Part shown: positions 33,430-42,755 of the stretch, in pieces
How positions within the stretch are numbered: the stretch's first letter is position 1
Layout of the letters: each line of letters opens with the position of its first letter
Assembly: GCF_000024845.1 (NCBI RefSeq)
Contig: NC_013501.1
Location: 62,001-126,000, forward strand
Direction: 5' to 3'
Length of the DNA: 64,000 nt
DNA from: Rhodothermus marinus DSM 4252
Lineage (GTDB): Bacteria; Bacteroidota; Rhodothermia; Rhodothermales; Rhodothermaceae
Made by a program: the position numbers and the translations under genes
Notes under the pieces: model-generated
Seen by the model: the letters and a program-made list of their open reading frames with translations, nothing else
What the model was told of the DNA's origin: nothing
Databases searched by the model: none

Positions 33430-33628
33430 GGCCGTCAAAGAAAAGCTGTGTTCTGTAAGACAGCCTCTGATCCTGAAGACCCTATTGAGGAGTTCAGAGC
33501 CATCGGAAGAGTTCATGCGTACCATGGGCGAAAGGATCGTGTCATAGACGATGTGCCAATCAGCGGTTTTAGCACGCCGTGGTTTGTTCGGTCGAACATA
33601 AGGACAAAGTTTTCGATCCGTTTGGGGC

Positions 33629-33658
33629 TTGACTTAGAAAAGGTGTTGTTCTGATTAT
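33629..33658 (+). promoter_or_regulatory. Candidate promoter of the beta-propeller lipoprotein gene
   Basis: TTGACT at 33629-33634 and GATTAT at 33653-33658 are separated by 18 bp in a locally AT-richer stretch 28 bp before the start codon. This is a plausible sigma-70-like pair by eye only. Confidence 0.3.
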
Positions 33659-33685
33659 ACCGCCTGCAAGTCGCCACGACGACAC

Positions 33686-34744
33686 ATGAAAAAGCTGCGG
33701 TGGAAGTGGTCGAGTCTCTGGATGGCGGGGCTGTTACTGGCCGCCTGCTCGCTTTTCGAGCCGGAAAAAAAGACGCGTTTTGACTACGGGGGAGACCCTC
33801 TGCCCGGCACCGAGAACCTGTACAATCTACGTTTATCCCCGGACGGCGAATGGGTGGCGCTGATCCGGGCCTATACGCCGGAACGGCTCGATCCGCCCAA
33901 TCAACTCTGGCTGGTCCATCGCGATGGTCGGAAGATGCGTTTTCTGGGACCCAGCATCGGTAGTGCCGACTGGTCGCCGGATGGTAAACGGCTCGCATTG
34001 ACTTACGAGCCAGGGCTTTGCTGTGATGTTCATGTGGTGACGCTGGATCTGGAAAGTGGCCAGGTGGTGGTCTGGACGGGAGCCGATACGTTGCTGCTGT
34101 CGCATCCGACCGCCTCGTTTCCGCACTGGTTCCAGGACGGCCAACGACTGCTGGTTTCTGTTATCGGAAAGGCATACGGCCAGCTTTACGAGACAGGCAT
34201 CTACGTCTTAAACCTCGTACACCGACAGGTGGAAGGCCCCCTGGTTAAGTCGATGGTAGGGGCTCAATTAGGCGGGCGGGATCGTTTTGCGGTGGGGATT
34301 ATGCCGCAGCCGCAGGGGAGGGTCTACCGGGAGAACGCCGTGCGATATGAATTTGCCACGGGCGCGTTGACGGTGTTGACGGATTTTGGTCCAGAAGAAG
34401 CCTATCGATTTGCAGTGTCACCCAGCCCGGTGGAAGACCTGATCGTGCTGGAGCGGCGCGTGGAGGGTGTGCCACAGCTTTTTCTGATGGACGGAAAGGG
34501 GCGCATCCTGCGACAATTGACCGAGCGGGGCGGCCACAACCCGCGCTGGAGCTATGATGGGCGGGCCGTGTTGTTTTTGCGGGATGTGGAGGCGGGTCCG
34601 GGGGCCCGGAATGTGCCCTTCGTGTACTGGTTGGACGAGGACCGTGAGGAGCCGCTCTGGCCGATGTTGCCGGACTCGGTGCCGGCGTTTCCTGTGCTGG
34701 ACACGTTGCTTGCCGGGTGCATGCTCTGTGGAAAACTCCCGTAA
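33686..34744 (+). CDS. TolB/WD40-like beta-propeller lipoprotein
   Basis: A 352-residue protein. A lipoprotein signal peptide ends in the lipobox LLAAC (about residues 17-21). Beta-propeller blades are recognisable from repeats such as YNLRLSPDGEWVALIR, SADWSPDGKRLALTY and NPRWSYDGRAVLFLR, the pattern of TolB/DPP-IV N-terminal propellers. No catalytic domain follows, so it probably binds a partner or ligand at the cell envelope. The neighbours give no functional hint. Base composition is slightly lower in GC than average. Confidence 0.75.
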   Translation: MKKLRWKWSSLWMAGLLLAACSLFEPEKKTRFDYGGDPLPGTENLYNLRLSPDGEWVALIRAYTPERLDPPNQLWLVHRDGRKMRFLGPSIGSADWSPDGKRLALTYEPGLCCDVHVVTLDLESGQVVVWTGADTLLLSHPTASFPHWFQDGQRLLVSVIGKAYGQLYETGIYVLNLVHRQVEGPLVKSMVGAQLGGRDRFAVGIMPQPQGRVYRENAVRYEFATGALTVLTDFGPEEAYRFAVSPSPVEDLIVLERRVEGVPQLFLMDGKGRILRQLTERGGHNPRWSYDGRAVLFLRDVEAGPGARNVPFVYWLDEDREEPLWPMLPDSVPAFPVLDTLLAGCMLCGKLP

Positions 34745-34933
34745 AAGTAAAACAGAAGATGTCATGTACCGAGGCTACAACCTGGGGTTCAAAAAATTTC
34801 GAGGGACATGGGCTTTCGCGCAATCCAGTTTGGCGGCTTTCAGCGAAAAGGCAGGCATGGCCAGCTCCTGTAGGCGTTCGATAGAAATCAGACGGGCGGG
34901 TCCCGGTGCCTGCGTAAGGTCGCGCGAGAACAT

Positions 34934-34969
34934 GCGCTTTCTGGTTTGAAATAGCCAACCAGAAAGCGC
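34934..34969. repeat. Perfect 13-bp hairpin in the lipoprotein/AKR convergent gap
   Basis: GCGCTTTCTGGTT pairs perfectly with AACCAGAAAGCGC around a ten-base loop. It lies between the convergent lipoprotein and aldo/keto reductase genes, so it could end transcription from both sides. Neither flank has more than three T. Confidence 0.55.
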
Positions 34970-35027
34970 AGTTTCCCGAAAGCGTGGGCTATCCTGGCTC
35001 TATGCGTAACAGTCGGGCGCCGAAGCC

Positions 35028-36026
35028 TCACCGCTCGCGCCAGTTGATCTCGGGCTCGGGTCTGTTTTCGAGAATGGCTTCGATGCGCTCCATGACCTCG
35101 GGCGTCAGGCGCCGGGCCACCTCCAGCGCTTTCATGTTTTCCCGTACCTGCTCGGGCCGCGAGGCGCCCGTGATGACCGTGCTCACATTCGGATTCTTCA
35201 GGCACCAGGCGATGGCCAGTTGCGCCATCGTGCAGCCCAGCTCTTCGGCGATCGGCATGAGCCGGCGCACCTTTTCGATCTGGCGCCGTCCTTCTTCGCT
35301 TTCCAGCCGTTTGCGCAGCCACTCGTAGCCCGGCAGGCTCATGCGGCTTCCTTCGGGAATGCCCTCGTTATACTTGCCCGTCAGGATGCCGCTGGCCAGC
35401 GGGCTCCAGGTGGTCAGCCCCAGCTCGTAGTCGCGGTAAAGCGGCGCGTACTCACGCTCGACGCGTACGCGGTGGAACATGTTATACTGGGGCTGCTCCA
35501 TGGTGGGCGGAATCAAATGCTCGCGGCGGGCAAACTCGTAGGCGTAGCGGATCTGCTCGGCGCTCCATTCGCTCGTGCCCCAGTAGAAGGCCCAGCCCTG
35601 ATCCAGCACGTAGTTCATGGCCCAGACCGTCTCCTCGATGGGCGTCTCCGGATCGGGCCGGTGGCAGAAGATCAGGTCCACGTAGTCGAGCTGAAGCCGC
35701 TCCAGCGCCGCCTTCGTGCCTTCGATGATGTGCTTGCGCGACAGGCCCACGTCGTTCGGCCCTTTGCCGCCCCAGAAGATCTTCGTGGAAATGACCAGGT
35801 CCGAGCGCTTCCAGCCGGAGCGCTTCAGGATGTTGCCCATCATGATCTCGGCCTTGCCGCCGGCGTAGGCCTCGGCGTTGTCGAAGAAGTTCACGCCGGC
35901 CTCGTAGGCGGCGTGCATGCACTCCTCGGCCAGCCCCTCATCGATCTGATCGCCGAACGTCACCCATGCGCCGTAGGACAGCGCCGACACTTTCAGCCCG
36001 GAACGTCCCAGATGCCGGTATTCCAT
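35028..36026 (-). CDS. Aldo/keto reductase, potassium-channel beta-subunit-like
   Basis: A 332-residue NADPH-dependent oxidoreductase. It begins [20 protein letters not shown]. The catalytic tetrad is visible as D and Y in [11 protein letters not shown] in ISTKIFWGG and H in IFCHRPDPE. The NADP-binding end [18 protein letters not shown] is intact. The sequence style ([20 protein letters not shown]) places it with the Kv-beta/YghZ-type subgroup that reduces aldehydes such as methylglyoxal. The substrate is not determined. Confidence 0.92.
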   Translation of the reverse strand: MEYRHLGRSGLKVSALSYGAWVTFGDQIDEGLAEECMHAAYEAGVNFFDNAEAYAGGKAEIMMGNILKRSGWKRSDLVISTKIFWGGKGPNDVGLSRKHIIEGTKAALERLQLDYVDLIFCHRPDPETPIEETVWAMNYVLDQGWAFYWGTSEWSAEQIRYAYEFARREHLIPPTMEQPQYNMFHRVRVEREYAPLYRDYELGLTTWSPLASGILTGKYNEGIPEGSRMSLPGYEWLRKRLESEEGRRQIEKVRRLMPIAEELGCTMAQLAIAWCLKNPNVSTVITGASRPEQVRENMKALEVARRLTPEVMERIEAILENRPEPEINWRER

Positions 36027-36091
36027 CGTCCTGATCCTCGGGTTGGTGAACCGAAACGAACCCGCCGATCAGTTTGCAACGGCGCGGCCGT

Positions 36092-37030
36092 TTATGCAAC
36101 CCCGTCGGCGTGCGTCGGGGCATTTGTAACGGCAAGTTCAAGAAGCGAACGGAGCGTCTGGAGCAGGCGTCGGCGGATCGGTTGCGCTTCGCGATAGAAC
36201 TGCTCCTGCAATGCACGGTAGCGACGGCGTCCCTCGGGCGTCTCGATGGGAATGGGCTCCAGGCCGTAAGCCCGCAGGTCGTAGGGACTGGCCTGCATGT
36301 CGAGCGTACGGATGCGACAGGCCAGCAGGAAGGCGTCGGCGATCAGATCGCTACCCACCCAGGGGTAGAACTTGTAGGCCCAGCGGTAGAGGTCCATGTT
36401 GGCGTGCAGGCAACCGGGCTGCTCCAGCTCGTGGATGGTGTCGCGGGTAGGCTGAAAGCGGTTGAGCGGACGCGCCGCCTCGGTGAAGAAGCGAAAGGCG
36501 TCGAAGTGCGTGCAGGTGATGGGGTGCGATTCGACGAAGGCGGCCAACGTGTCCGGGTCCATGCGCAGGGGTACGTGTGCGTGGCGCGGACGCTCGGTGC
36601 GGTAGACCATGGCCCACTCGTGCATGCCGCAGCAGCCCAGATGAGGCCGGCGGGCGGCCGTCCGCTCCAGCAGCGTCACCACCCAGCGCAGCGACGGAAT
36701 GCGATGGGCGGGAAAGCGGGCGGGATCGACGGTGACGCCCTCCGGCGTTTCGACGAAGTCCGGGTCTTCCAGCCACCGGCGGGCGTCGGTGCCCTGCACG
36801 GCCACGCCCAGCCCCGGCCGCCACCGCAGCAGTCGGCTCGGCCGAAACGTGTAGTACTCGAACAGAAAGTCCATCACCGGCTGCTTTTCGCCCCGGCGCC
36901 GGGCGGCCAGGTACGGATCGAGCACCGGACGCAGCCGCGCCTCGTGCGCCGCCGCCCGCGCACGGGCTTCCGCTTCGCTCAGCACGGTGTGGATGGGAAG
37001 TTCGGCCATCGGCGGTTGGGTCGGCTGCAT
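36092..37030 (-). CDS. Conserved protein of unknown function (sometimes labelled 3-methyladenine DNA glycosylase)
   Basis: A 312-residue soluble protein; ATG 37009 is an alternative start. Strongly conserved-looking stretches are GCCGMHEWAMVYR, HFDAFRFFTEAARPLN, EQPGCLHANMDLYRWAYKFYP and RTLDMQASPYDL. I recall the same motifs in actinobacterial proteins annotated as 3-methyladenine DNA glycosylase, but none of the known glycosylase active-site motifs (helix-hairpin-helix or AAG) is visible. Conserved Cys, His, Glu and Asp suggest an enzyme. It is placed between the AKR and a short membrane protein gene and points to no pathway. Confidence 0.7.
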   Translation of the reverse strand: MQPTQPPMAELPIHTVLSEAEARARAAAHEARLRPVLDPYLAARRRGEKQPVMDFLFEYYTFRPSRLLRWRPGLGVAVQGTDARRWLEDPDFVETPEGVTVDPARFPAHRIPSLRWVVTLLERTAARRPHLGCCGMHEWAMVYRTERPRHAHVPLRMDPDTLAAFVESHPITCTHFDAFRFFTEAARPLNRFQPTRDTIHELEQPGCLHANMDLYRWAYKFYPWVGSDLIADAFLLACRIRTLDMQASPYDLRAYGLEPIPIETPEGRRRYRALQEQFYREAQPIRRRLLQTLRSLLELAVTNAPTHADGVA

Positions 37031-37132
37031 ACCAGCGCGTGGCGCGCCGTCGTTTTAAAAAACCGAACCCGCTTCGGATCCCGGCGTTGCTTTTTGCAGG
37101 GCGTCCCCGTTCACGAAGAAACCGTTGCGCTC

Positions 37133-37315
37133 ATGAAACGCGTGTTCCGAGCCCTTTTGCTTTCGGCGCTGGCTACCGGCGCCTTTGCGTGGGTGCTGTC
37201 GCGTCTGCACCCGCGGCCGGAGCCGGCCACCGTTCGGCCCGGCGAGGTCGACGCCGACGAACTCCCGCCCGAAGCTCAGGAACGGCTGCTGGAAGAGCTG
37301 GACCGCTTGCTGTAG
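37133..37315 (+). CDS. Short membrane-anchored protein, unknown function
   Basis: 60 residues from ATG 37133. A basic N-terminus (MKRVFR) leads into one hydrophobic helix (ALLLSALATGAFAWVLS), followed by a proline-rich and then acidic tail (PPEAQERLLEELDRLL). This matches a small single-pass or secreted peptide. It ends 115 bp before the M16 protease gene. The call rests on composition and gene-like position only. Confidence 0.45.
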   Translation: MKRVFRALLLSALATGAFAWVLSRLHPRPEPATVRPGEVDADELPPEAQERLLEELDRLL

Positions 37316-37335
37316 GCCCCAGACCGGCGTACTTT

Positions 37336-37353
37336 TGTACGAAACGATTCGTA
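37336..37353. promoter_or_regulatory. Inverted repeat upstream of the M16 protease gene
   Basis: GTACGAA-ACGA-TTCGTAC is a perfect 7-bp dyad 78 bp before the protease start codon. It is suitable for a dimeric regulator. No matching regulator gene is nearby. Confidence 0.35.
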
Positions 37354-37430
37354 CCTTTCTCTCCGGCGGCGTAACCGCCACCGGATGCGCTTCGTAAAGG
37401 AGCTTCGATCAAACCAGACCACCAACCGCC

Positions 37431-40196
37431 ATGAACCTGCTACGACGCCTTTCGGCCGGCCTGTTGCTTCTGCTCTGCACGATGCCGGCCCTTGCCCAGA
37501 CCGAGGAGGCGACGGACCTTCCCGTCGAGATTCCCTACGAGAAATTCGTGCTCGACAACGGGCTGACGCTCATCGTCAGCCCGGACCATAAGGCGCCCAT
37601 CGTGGCCGTCAACATCTGGTACCATGTCGGTTCGAAGAACGAAAAGCCGGGGCGCACGGGCTTTGCCCACCTGTTCGAGCACCTGATGTTCAACGGATCG
37701 GAGCATTTCAACGACGACTGGTTCCAGGCGCTCGAGCGCGTGGGGGCCACCGACCTGAACGGCACCACGAACCGCGACCGCACGAACTACTTCCAGACGG
37801 TGCCCGTCAACGCGCTCGATCTGGTGCTCTGGCTCGAGTCGGACCGCATGGGCCATCTGCTGGGCGCCATCGACCAGGCCAAACTCGACGAGCAGCGCGG
37901 CGTGGTCCAGAACGAAAAACGCCAGGGCGAAAACCAGCCCTACGGTAAGGTCTGGAATATCATCGCCGAACACACCTACCCCGAGGGGCACCCCTACTCG
38001 TGGCCGGTGATCGGCTACATGGAAGATCTGGACGCGGCCACGCTGGAGGACGTGCACGAGTGGTTCAAGACCTACTACGGCCCCAACAACGCCACCATCG
38101 TCATTGCGGGCGACATCGACCCGCAGACGGCCCTGGAGAAGGTGAAAAAGTACTTCGGATCGATCCCACCGGGGCCGCCGCTGGCCAAACCCAAAGCCTG
38201 GGTGGCCAAGCGCACGGGCGAGCAGCGCATGACGATGGAAGACCGCGTCCCGCAGGCGCGGCTCTATAAGGTCTGGAACGTGCCGGAGTGGGGCCATCCG
38301 GAGCGGGATTACCTGGACCTGGCCGCCGACGTGCTCGCCAGCGGCAAGACCTCGCGCCTCTACCGCCGGCTCGTCTACACGGACCAGATCGCCACGGACG
38401 TCAATGCGTTCGTCTACACCGGCGAGATCGGCAGCCAGTTCATGATCATCGCCACGGCCAGGCCCGGCGTGCCGCTGGAGAAGGTGGAGCAGGCCGTCGA
38501 TGAAGAGCTGGCGCGCTTCCTGCAGGAAGGACCCACCGCCGACGAGCTGGAGCGGGTGAAGGCCGATTTCATCGCCGGCTTTATCCGGGGCGTGGAGCGC
38601 ATCGGCGGCTTCGGCGGCAAGAGCGACATCCTGGCGCAGTACGAGGTCTATGGCGGCGATCCCGGTCTTTACAAGGTGACGCTCCGGCGCATGCAGCAGG
38701 CCACGCCCGCGCAGGTGCTGGAGGCCGCCCGCAAGTGGCTCAGCGACGGCGTCTTCGTGCTGGAGGTGCACCCCTATCCGAAACTCCAGGCCAGCGGCGA
38801 AGACGTAGACCGTTCGCAGCTTCCGCCGGTGGGCACGCCGCCCGAAGTGTCCTTCCCCGAGGTGCAGCAGGCCACGCTGTCGAACGGCCTGAAGGTGCTG
38901 CTCGTCGAGCGTCACGCCGTGCCGGTGGTCAACTTCCAGCTTATCCTGGACGCCGGCTATGCCGCCGACCAGTTCGCGCAGCCGGGCACGGCCACGCTCG
39001 CCATGAACATGCTCGACGAAGGCACCACCAGCCGCACCGCGCTGGAGATCAGCGACGAACTGGATCGCCTGGGCGCCCGGCTGGGTACCGACTCGGACCT
39101 GGACGTCTCGACCGTCTACTTCTCGGCGCTTCGGGATAAGCTGGATCCGTCGCTGGAGCTGTTCGCCGACGTCGTGCTGCACCCGGCCTTCCCGGAGGCC
39201 GACTTCCAGCGGCTCAAGCAGCAGCAGCTCGTGGCCATCCAGCGCGAGCAGGTCTCGCCCGTGCAGATGGCGCTCCGCGTTTTCCCGCGCCTGCTCTACG
39301 GCGAGGGGCACGCCTACGGCCTCCCGCTCACAGGCTCCGGTACCATCGAGTCGGTGCAGCAGATCACCCGTGACGACCTGGTGCGCTTCCACCAGACCTG
39401 GTTCAAGCCAAACCACGCCACACTCGTCGTCGTGGGCGACATCACGATGGACGAGCTGCTTCCGAAGCTGGAGCGCCTCCTCGCCGAATGGAATCCCGGC
39501 GACGTTCCGCAGAAAAATATCCAGGACGTGCCGCAGAAGGATCGCTCGGTGGTGTACCTGATCGACCGGCCCGGGTCGGAGCAGTCGATCATCTTCGCCG
39601 GGCACGTGGCGCCGCCCGAGGCCAATCCGCGTGAGCTGGCCATCAAGGCCATGAACACCGTGCTGGGTGGCGCTTTCACCTCGCGCATCAACATGAACCT
39701 CCGCGAGGACAAGCACTGGTCCTACGGCGCCCGGAGCATGCTGATGAGCGCACGAGGGCCGCGGCCGTTCATCGTCTACGCCCCGGTGCAGACCGACAAG
39801 ACGGCCCCGGCCATGCTCGAAATCAAGAAAGAGCTGGACGGTATCGTCAACGGCCAGAAGCCCGTCACGCCCGAGGAGCTGGACAAGGTGCAGCGTAACC
39901 TGACGCTCCGCCTCCCCGGTCGCTGGGAGACGGCCAACGCGATCCTCGACGACCTGAGCTACGTGGTGCAGTTCGGCTGGCCGCTCGACTACTGGCGGAC
40001 CTATCCGGACGCCGTGCGGGCGCTCACGCTCGAGGACGTCAACGCGGCCGCCCGTGAGGTGCTGCACCCGGACCGGCTCGTCTGGGTGGTGGTGGGCGAC
40101 CGCAGCCGCATCGAAGACGAGATCCGCCAGCTCGAGCTCGGGCCCGTGTACCTGATCGACACCGAGGGCAACCTGCTGGCCTCGCTTTCCGAATAA
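37431..40196 (+). CDS. Secreted M16-family zinc protease (tandem pitrilysin-like)
   Basis: 921 residues with a signal peptide (LSAGLLLLLCTMPALAQ). Two homologous halves are seen. The first has the inverted zinc motif H80-LF-E83-H84 (FAHLFEHLMFNGSEHFND), with a third ligand Glu expected in EQRGVVQNEKRQGE. The second begins at QQATLSNGLKVLLVERHAVP and lacks HxxEH, as usual for fused active/inactive M16 pairs that form a peptide chamber. It should degrade peptides in the periplasm. A hairpin follows the gene, so it appears to be transcribed alone. Confidence 0.93.
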   Translation: MNLLRRLSAGLLLLLCTMPALAQTEEATDLPVEIPYEKFVLDNGLTLIVSPDHKAPIVAVNIWYHVGSKNEKPGRTGFAHLFEHLMFNGSEHFNDDWFQALERVGATDLNGTTNRDRTNYFQTVPVNALDLVLWLESDRMGHLLGAIDQAKLDEQRGVVQNEKRQGENQPYGKVWNIIAEHTYPEGHPYSWPVIGYMEDLDAATLEDVHEWFKTYYGPNNATIVIAGDIDPQTALEKVKKYFGSIPPGPPLAKPKAWVAKRTGEQRMTMEDRVPQARLYKVWNVPEWGHPERDYLDLAADVLASGKTSRLYRRLVYTDQIATDVNAFVYTGEIGSQFMIIATARPGVPLEKVEQAVDEELARFLQEGPTADELERVKADFIAGFIRGVERIGGFGGKSDILAQYEVYGGDPGLYKVTLRRMQQATPAQVLEAARKWLSDGVFVLEVHPYPKLQASGEDVDRSQLPPVGTPPEVSFPEVQQATLSNGLKVLLVERHAVPVVNFQLILDAGYAADQFAQPGTATLAMNMLDEGTTSRTALEISDELDRLGARLGTDSDLDVSTVYFSALRDKLDPSLELFADVVLHPAFPEADFQRLKQQQLVAIQREQVSPVQMALRVFPRLLYGEGHAYGLPLTGSGTIESVQQITRDDLVRFHQTWFKPNHATLVVVGDITMDELLPKLERLLAEWNPGDVPQKNIQDVPQKDRSVVYLIDRPGSEQSIIFAGHVAPPEANPRELAIKAMNTVLGGAFTSRINMNLREDKHWSYGARSMLMSARGPRPFIVYAPVQTDKTAPAMLEIKKELDGIVNGQKPVTPEELDKVQRNLTLRLPGRWETANAILDDLSYVVQFGWPLDYWRTYPDAVRALTLEDVNAAAREVLHPDRLVWVVVGDRSRIEDEIRQLELGPVYLIDTEGNLLASLSE

Positions 40197-40202
40197 CACC
40201 CA

Positions 40203-40237
40203 CCGGGTGCCCGTCCGGAAGTCGGGCGGGCACCCGG
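40203..40237 (+). terminator. Stable hairpin after the M16 protease gene
   Basis: CCGGGTGCCCG pairs with CGGGCACCCGG over 11 bp, and a second small stem CCCC/GGGG with TTCGC loop follows at 40239-40251. There is no T-run, so efficiency as an intrinsic terminator is uncertain. Confidence 0.55.
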
Positions 40238-40296
40238 ACCCCTTCGCGGGGTAAAACAAACAGAATCAAAATTTTCAACAGATTCAGGGTATCGCC

Positions 40297-41082
40297 ATGT
40301 CGCTCTGGGCCCGATTCAAACGGTGGATTCGCTCGATCTTCGGCGGGGCCATCTCCGCGCTCGAAGATCCCCGCCTCATTCTGGAGCAGAACATCCGGGA
40401 GCTGAACGATCAGATCCCGAAGATGAACGAAAACATCGCCACGGTGAAGGCGAACGTGCTGCTGCTCCAGAAGGAGGTGCGGCGTAACGAGCAGGAGATC
40501 GAGCGACTGGTGGCCCGTATCAAGGCGGCCATTCAGGCCGGCCGCGACGACATCGCGCAGCAGTACGCCATTCAGCTCCAGAAGGCGAAAGAGACGCTGG
40601 CGCGCACGAAGGAGCAACTGCAATATGCCGAGGCCGCCTACGAGAAGGCGCTCCAGGTGAAACAGGCCTTCCTTCGCGAGAAGGAACGCAAGATTCAGGA
40701 AGCGAAGGAAGCCCTGCGCGCGCACGAGCGGGCCAAGTGGCAGGCGAAGGTGGCCGACGCGTTGGAGCAGTTCGAGGTGGGCGGACTGGACCAGACGCAC
40801 GAGGAGATGGTCCAGCGCCTTCGCGAGGAGACAGCCCGGAGCGAGGCGCGCCTGGAGCTGGCGCTCGACAGCGTCGATGCCGACGCGCTGAAGATCGAAG
40901 CCGACGCCGAGGCGCTCCGGGCGGCCGAGCTGGTGCGCCAGTTCAAGCTGGAGATGGGCCTGCTGGAGCCCGAGCAGAAACCGGCCCTGGAGTCGCCCGC
41001 CCGCGAGGCGGAGCAGGAAGCTCCCGAACAGGCCCGCGAAACGGAAGAGACGAAAACCATCGGCCGCCAGCGCACCCGCTGA
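40297..41082 (+). CDS. pspA: PspA/IM30 (ESCRT-III-like) membrane-stress protein
   Basis: A 261-residue protein. The amphipathic N-terminal helix MSLWARFKRWIRSIFGGAIS and the following DPRLILEQNIRELNDQIPKMN are characteristic of PspA/Vipp1. The rest is coiled coil to about residue 225, with an acidic/Gln-rich tail. PspA oligomerises on the inner face of damaged membranes and maintains the proton-motive force. It is the first of six closely packed genes (spacing from -4 to +8 bp through the CNNM gene). No PspF or PspBC homologue is visible, so control must be of a different type. Confidence 0.9.
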   Translation: MSLWARFKRWIRSIFGGAISALEDPRLILEQNIRELNDQIPKMNENIATVKANVLLLQKEVRRNEQEIERLVARIKAAIQAGRDDIAQQYAIQLQKAKETLARTKEQLQYAEAAYEKALQVKQAFLREKERKIQEAKEALRAHERAKWQAKVADALEQFEVGGLDQTHEEMVQRLREETARSEARLELALDSVDADALKIEADAEALRAAELVRQFKLEMGLLEPEQKPALESPAREAEQEAPEQARETEETKTIGRQRTR

Positions 41083-41083
41083 T

Positions 41084-41491
41084 ATGCGCCCGGAAGACTA
41101 TCAACGGCTCAAAGAAGCGGAAAAGGAGCACCTCCGCGCCCTTCGTCGGTTGAAGGAGGCGGTGCGGCTGCTCCGACGCCGCCGGGCCATCGACGAGGCG
41201 CTGGCCCGCCTGGAGCGTCAGACCGAGGCGACGCTGGCCGCCCACGACGAGGCGCTGGAACGTCTGGCGCTGGAGACGGCCTACCAGGAGGCGCGCCTGG
41301 AGCTGGCGCTCGAAGGGCATGAGCCGCCGCCCGACGACGCGCTCGATCCGGAGCGGACCCGCCGCCGGGCGCAGGAGCTGCTCCGCCAGCTTCGGGACGA
41401 ATCCGAAACCTCCGCCGCGGCCGATTCGTCGGCACCGGCTGAAGCGCGCACCGAAAAAACGCTGGGACGGCTCCGTCCTCCCGGATCGTGA
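41084..41491 (+). CDS. PspA-linked coiled-coil protein of unknown function
   Basis: A 135-residue protein, 1 bp after the pspA stop, ending in a TGATG overlap with the next gene. It is almost entirely charged helix (LKEAEKEHLRALRRLKEAVR), with heptad spacing suggesting a coiled coil, then a Ser/Ala/Glu-rich disordered tail. It has no signal peptide or transmembrane helix. The tail ending (EKTLGRLRPPG) loosely echoes the PspA end (ETKTIGRQR). It is likely a PspA partner or a diverged PspA-like helix bundle; this is inference from coupling. Confidence 0.65.
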   Translation: MRPEDYQRLKEAEKEHLRALRRLKEAVRLLRRRRAIDEALARLERQTEATLAAHDEALERLALETAYQEARLELALEGHEPPPDDALDPERTRRRAQELLRQLRDESETSAAADSSAPAEARTEKTLGRLRPPGS

Positions 41492-42408
41492 TGGAAACCA
41501 CGGGCATGAACGACCGACCGATCAACTACACGCGCGAAGCCTTTCTGCATCCCTGGAACCTCACGTTCCTGATCGCCGCGCTGGTAACCGCCCTGGGCAT
41601 CAGCTTCACCGACAGCCCCGACTGGCTGTTCGACGCCGTGCTGCTCTTCACGACGGCCCTGGAGCTGCTCTACCTGGGCATCATGCCCCGCCAGGAACGG
41701 TTTCGTCGGGCGGTGCGTGCCCGGCGCGCGGCCGAACATGCCCGTCCGCCCTCGCAGAAGGAACTGTTTCAGTTGCTGAGCCGCAGCAGTCAGCGCCGCT
41801 ACGTCCGGCTCCGCAACCTGGAAAAACAGATCCGCGCCAATTATCAGAAGCTCAGCTACGCCTCGCAGGGCCTGCTCGAAAGCCACCTGCAGAAGATCGA
41901 CGAGCTGCTTCGCTCCTACCTGAACCTGCTCTATCAGAAGGAACGCTACGAGTTCTACCTGGCGCAGACCTCCGAGGACGAGCTGGTCGAGGCGTTGCAG
42001 GCGCTGCAGGAAGACATGGCCGACGATGCGCCGCGCGTGCGGGCCATCAAAGAGCGCCGCCGGCGCATCCTGGAGCAGCGACTTGCCCGCATCAAGAAGG
42101 TGCGGGAAAACCTGGAAATCATCGAAGCGCAGCTCGACACGATCGACGACGTGATCCGCTACATCCACGAACAGTCGCTTACGCTCCGCAATCCCGAGGA
42201 GATCACCTTCCAGCTCGATACGCTGCTCAGCGAGGTGGAGGAAACGGAAGCGGCCGTGGCCGAGATCGAGGACGTGTTCGCCTCGCCGTCGGCGCTGCTG
42301 GGCGAACTCTCGGCCGAACTGGAGCCGCCCCGTATGGAATCGGAGGCGACGGAGCCTTCCGAAAAGACCCCGCCCGAAGCGGTTCGCCGTCAGCGTCAGC
42401 GTTCCTGA
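41491..42408 (+). CDS. Two-helix membrane protein with long coiled coil, pspA operon
   Basis: 305 residues from ATG 41491, which overlaps the previous stop. Two transmembrane helices lie at about residues 25-60 (LTFLIAALVTALGISF, WLFDAVLLFTTALELLYLGI). A cytoplasmic helical domain of some 220 residues follows (SRSSQRRYVRLRNLEKQIRA, RILEQRLARIKKVRENLEII), typical of extended coiled coil. An acidic then basic tail ends the protein. No family recognised. The arrangement would suit a membrane receptor for PspA filaments, but nothing in the sequence proves that. Confidence 0.68.
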   Translation: METTGMNDRPINYTREAFLHPWNLTFLIAALVTALGISFTDSPDWLFDAVLLFTTALELLYLGIMPRQERFRRAVRARRAAEHARPPSQKELFQLLSRSSQRRYVRLRNLEKQIRANYQKLSYASQGLLESHLQKIDELLRSYLNLLYQKERYEFYLAQTSEDELVEALQALQEDMADDAPRVRAIKERRRRILEQRLARIKKVRENLEIIEAQLDTIDDVIRYIHEQSLTLRNPEEITFQLDTLLSEVEETEAAVAEIEDVFASPSALLGELSAELEPPRMESEATEPSEKTPPEAVRRQRQRS

Positions 42409-42416
42409 AACCGACC

Positions 42417-42755
42417 ATGTACCGTCTGCTCCTGCTTGCGCTGCTGAGTGGCTGCTCGATGTGGGCGCCCGTCCTGGAAGAGCCGCCGACGATCTGGGTG
42501 GCCCGTGAATTCACCGGTGGTCGCCAGTGCAGCGACGAAACCTACACGCCCCCGGACACCCGGGAGCTGCTGGCCGCGGCCGGCGTGCGCGTCTACGATG
42601 TGTGGGTGGAGCATCTGGCGGTCATCGCCGTATGCGGTGCGCCGTCCTACGCGGCCGTTCACTATGCCCGCATCGCCGAGGCCGATCTGGAACGCGCCCG
42701 GCAACTCGGGTTTGAAAAGAGCGACCCGCCGAACAAAACCCCGCAGACCGAATGA
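42417..42755 (+). CDS. Small lipoprotein
   Basis: 112 residues from ATG 42417, 8 bp after the previous gene. MYRLLLLALLSGCSMW is a short lipoprotein signal with lipobox LLSGC (Cys13). The mature part is about 100 residues with two further Cys (GGRQCSDE and VIAVCGAPSY) that could form a disulfide, and ends in SDPPNKTPQTE. The stop overlaps the next start as ATGA. No known family. The position links it to the pspA module and envelope. Confidence 0.72.
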   Translation: MYRLLLLALLSGCSMWAPVLEEPPTIWVAREFTGGRQCSDETYTPPDTRELLAAAGVRVYDVWVEHLAVIAVCGAPSYAAVHYARIAEADLERARQLGFEKSDPPNKTPQTE

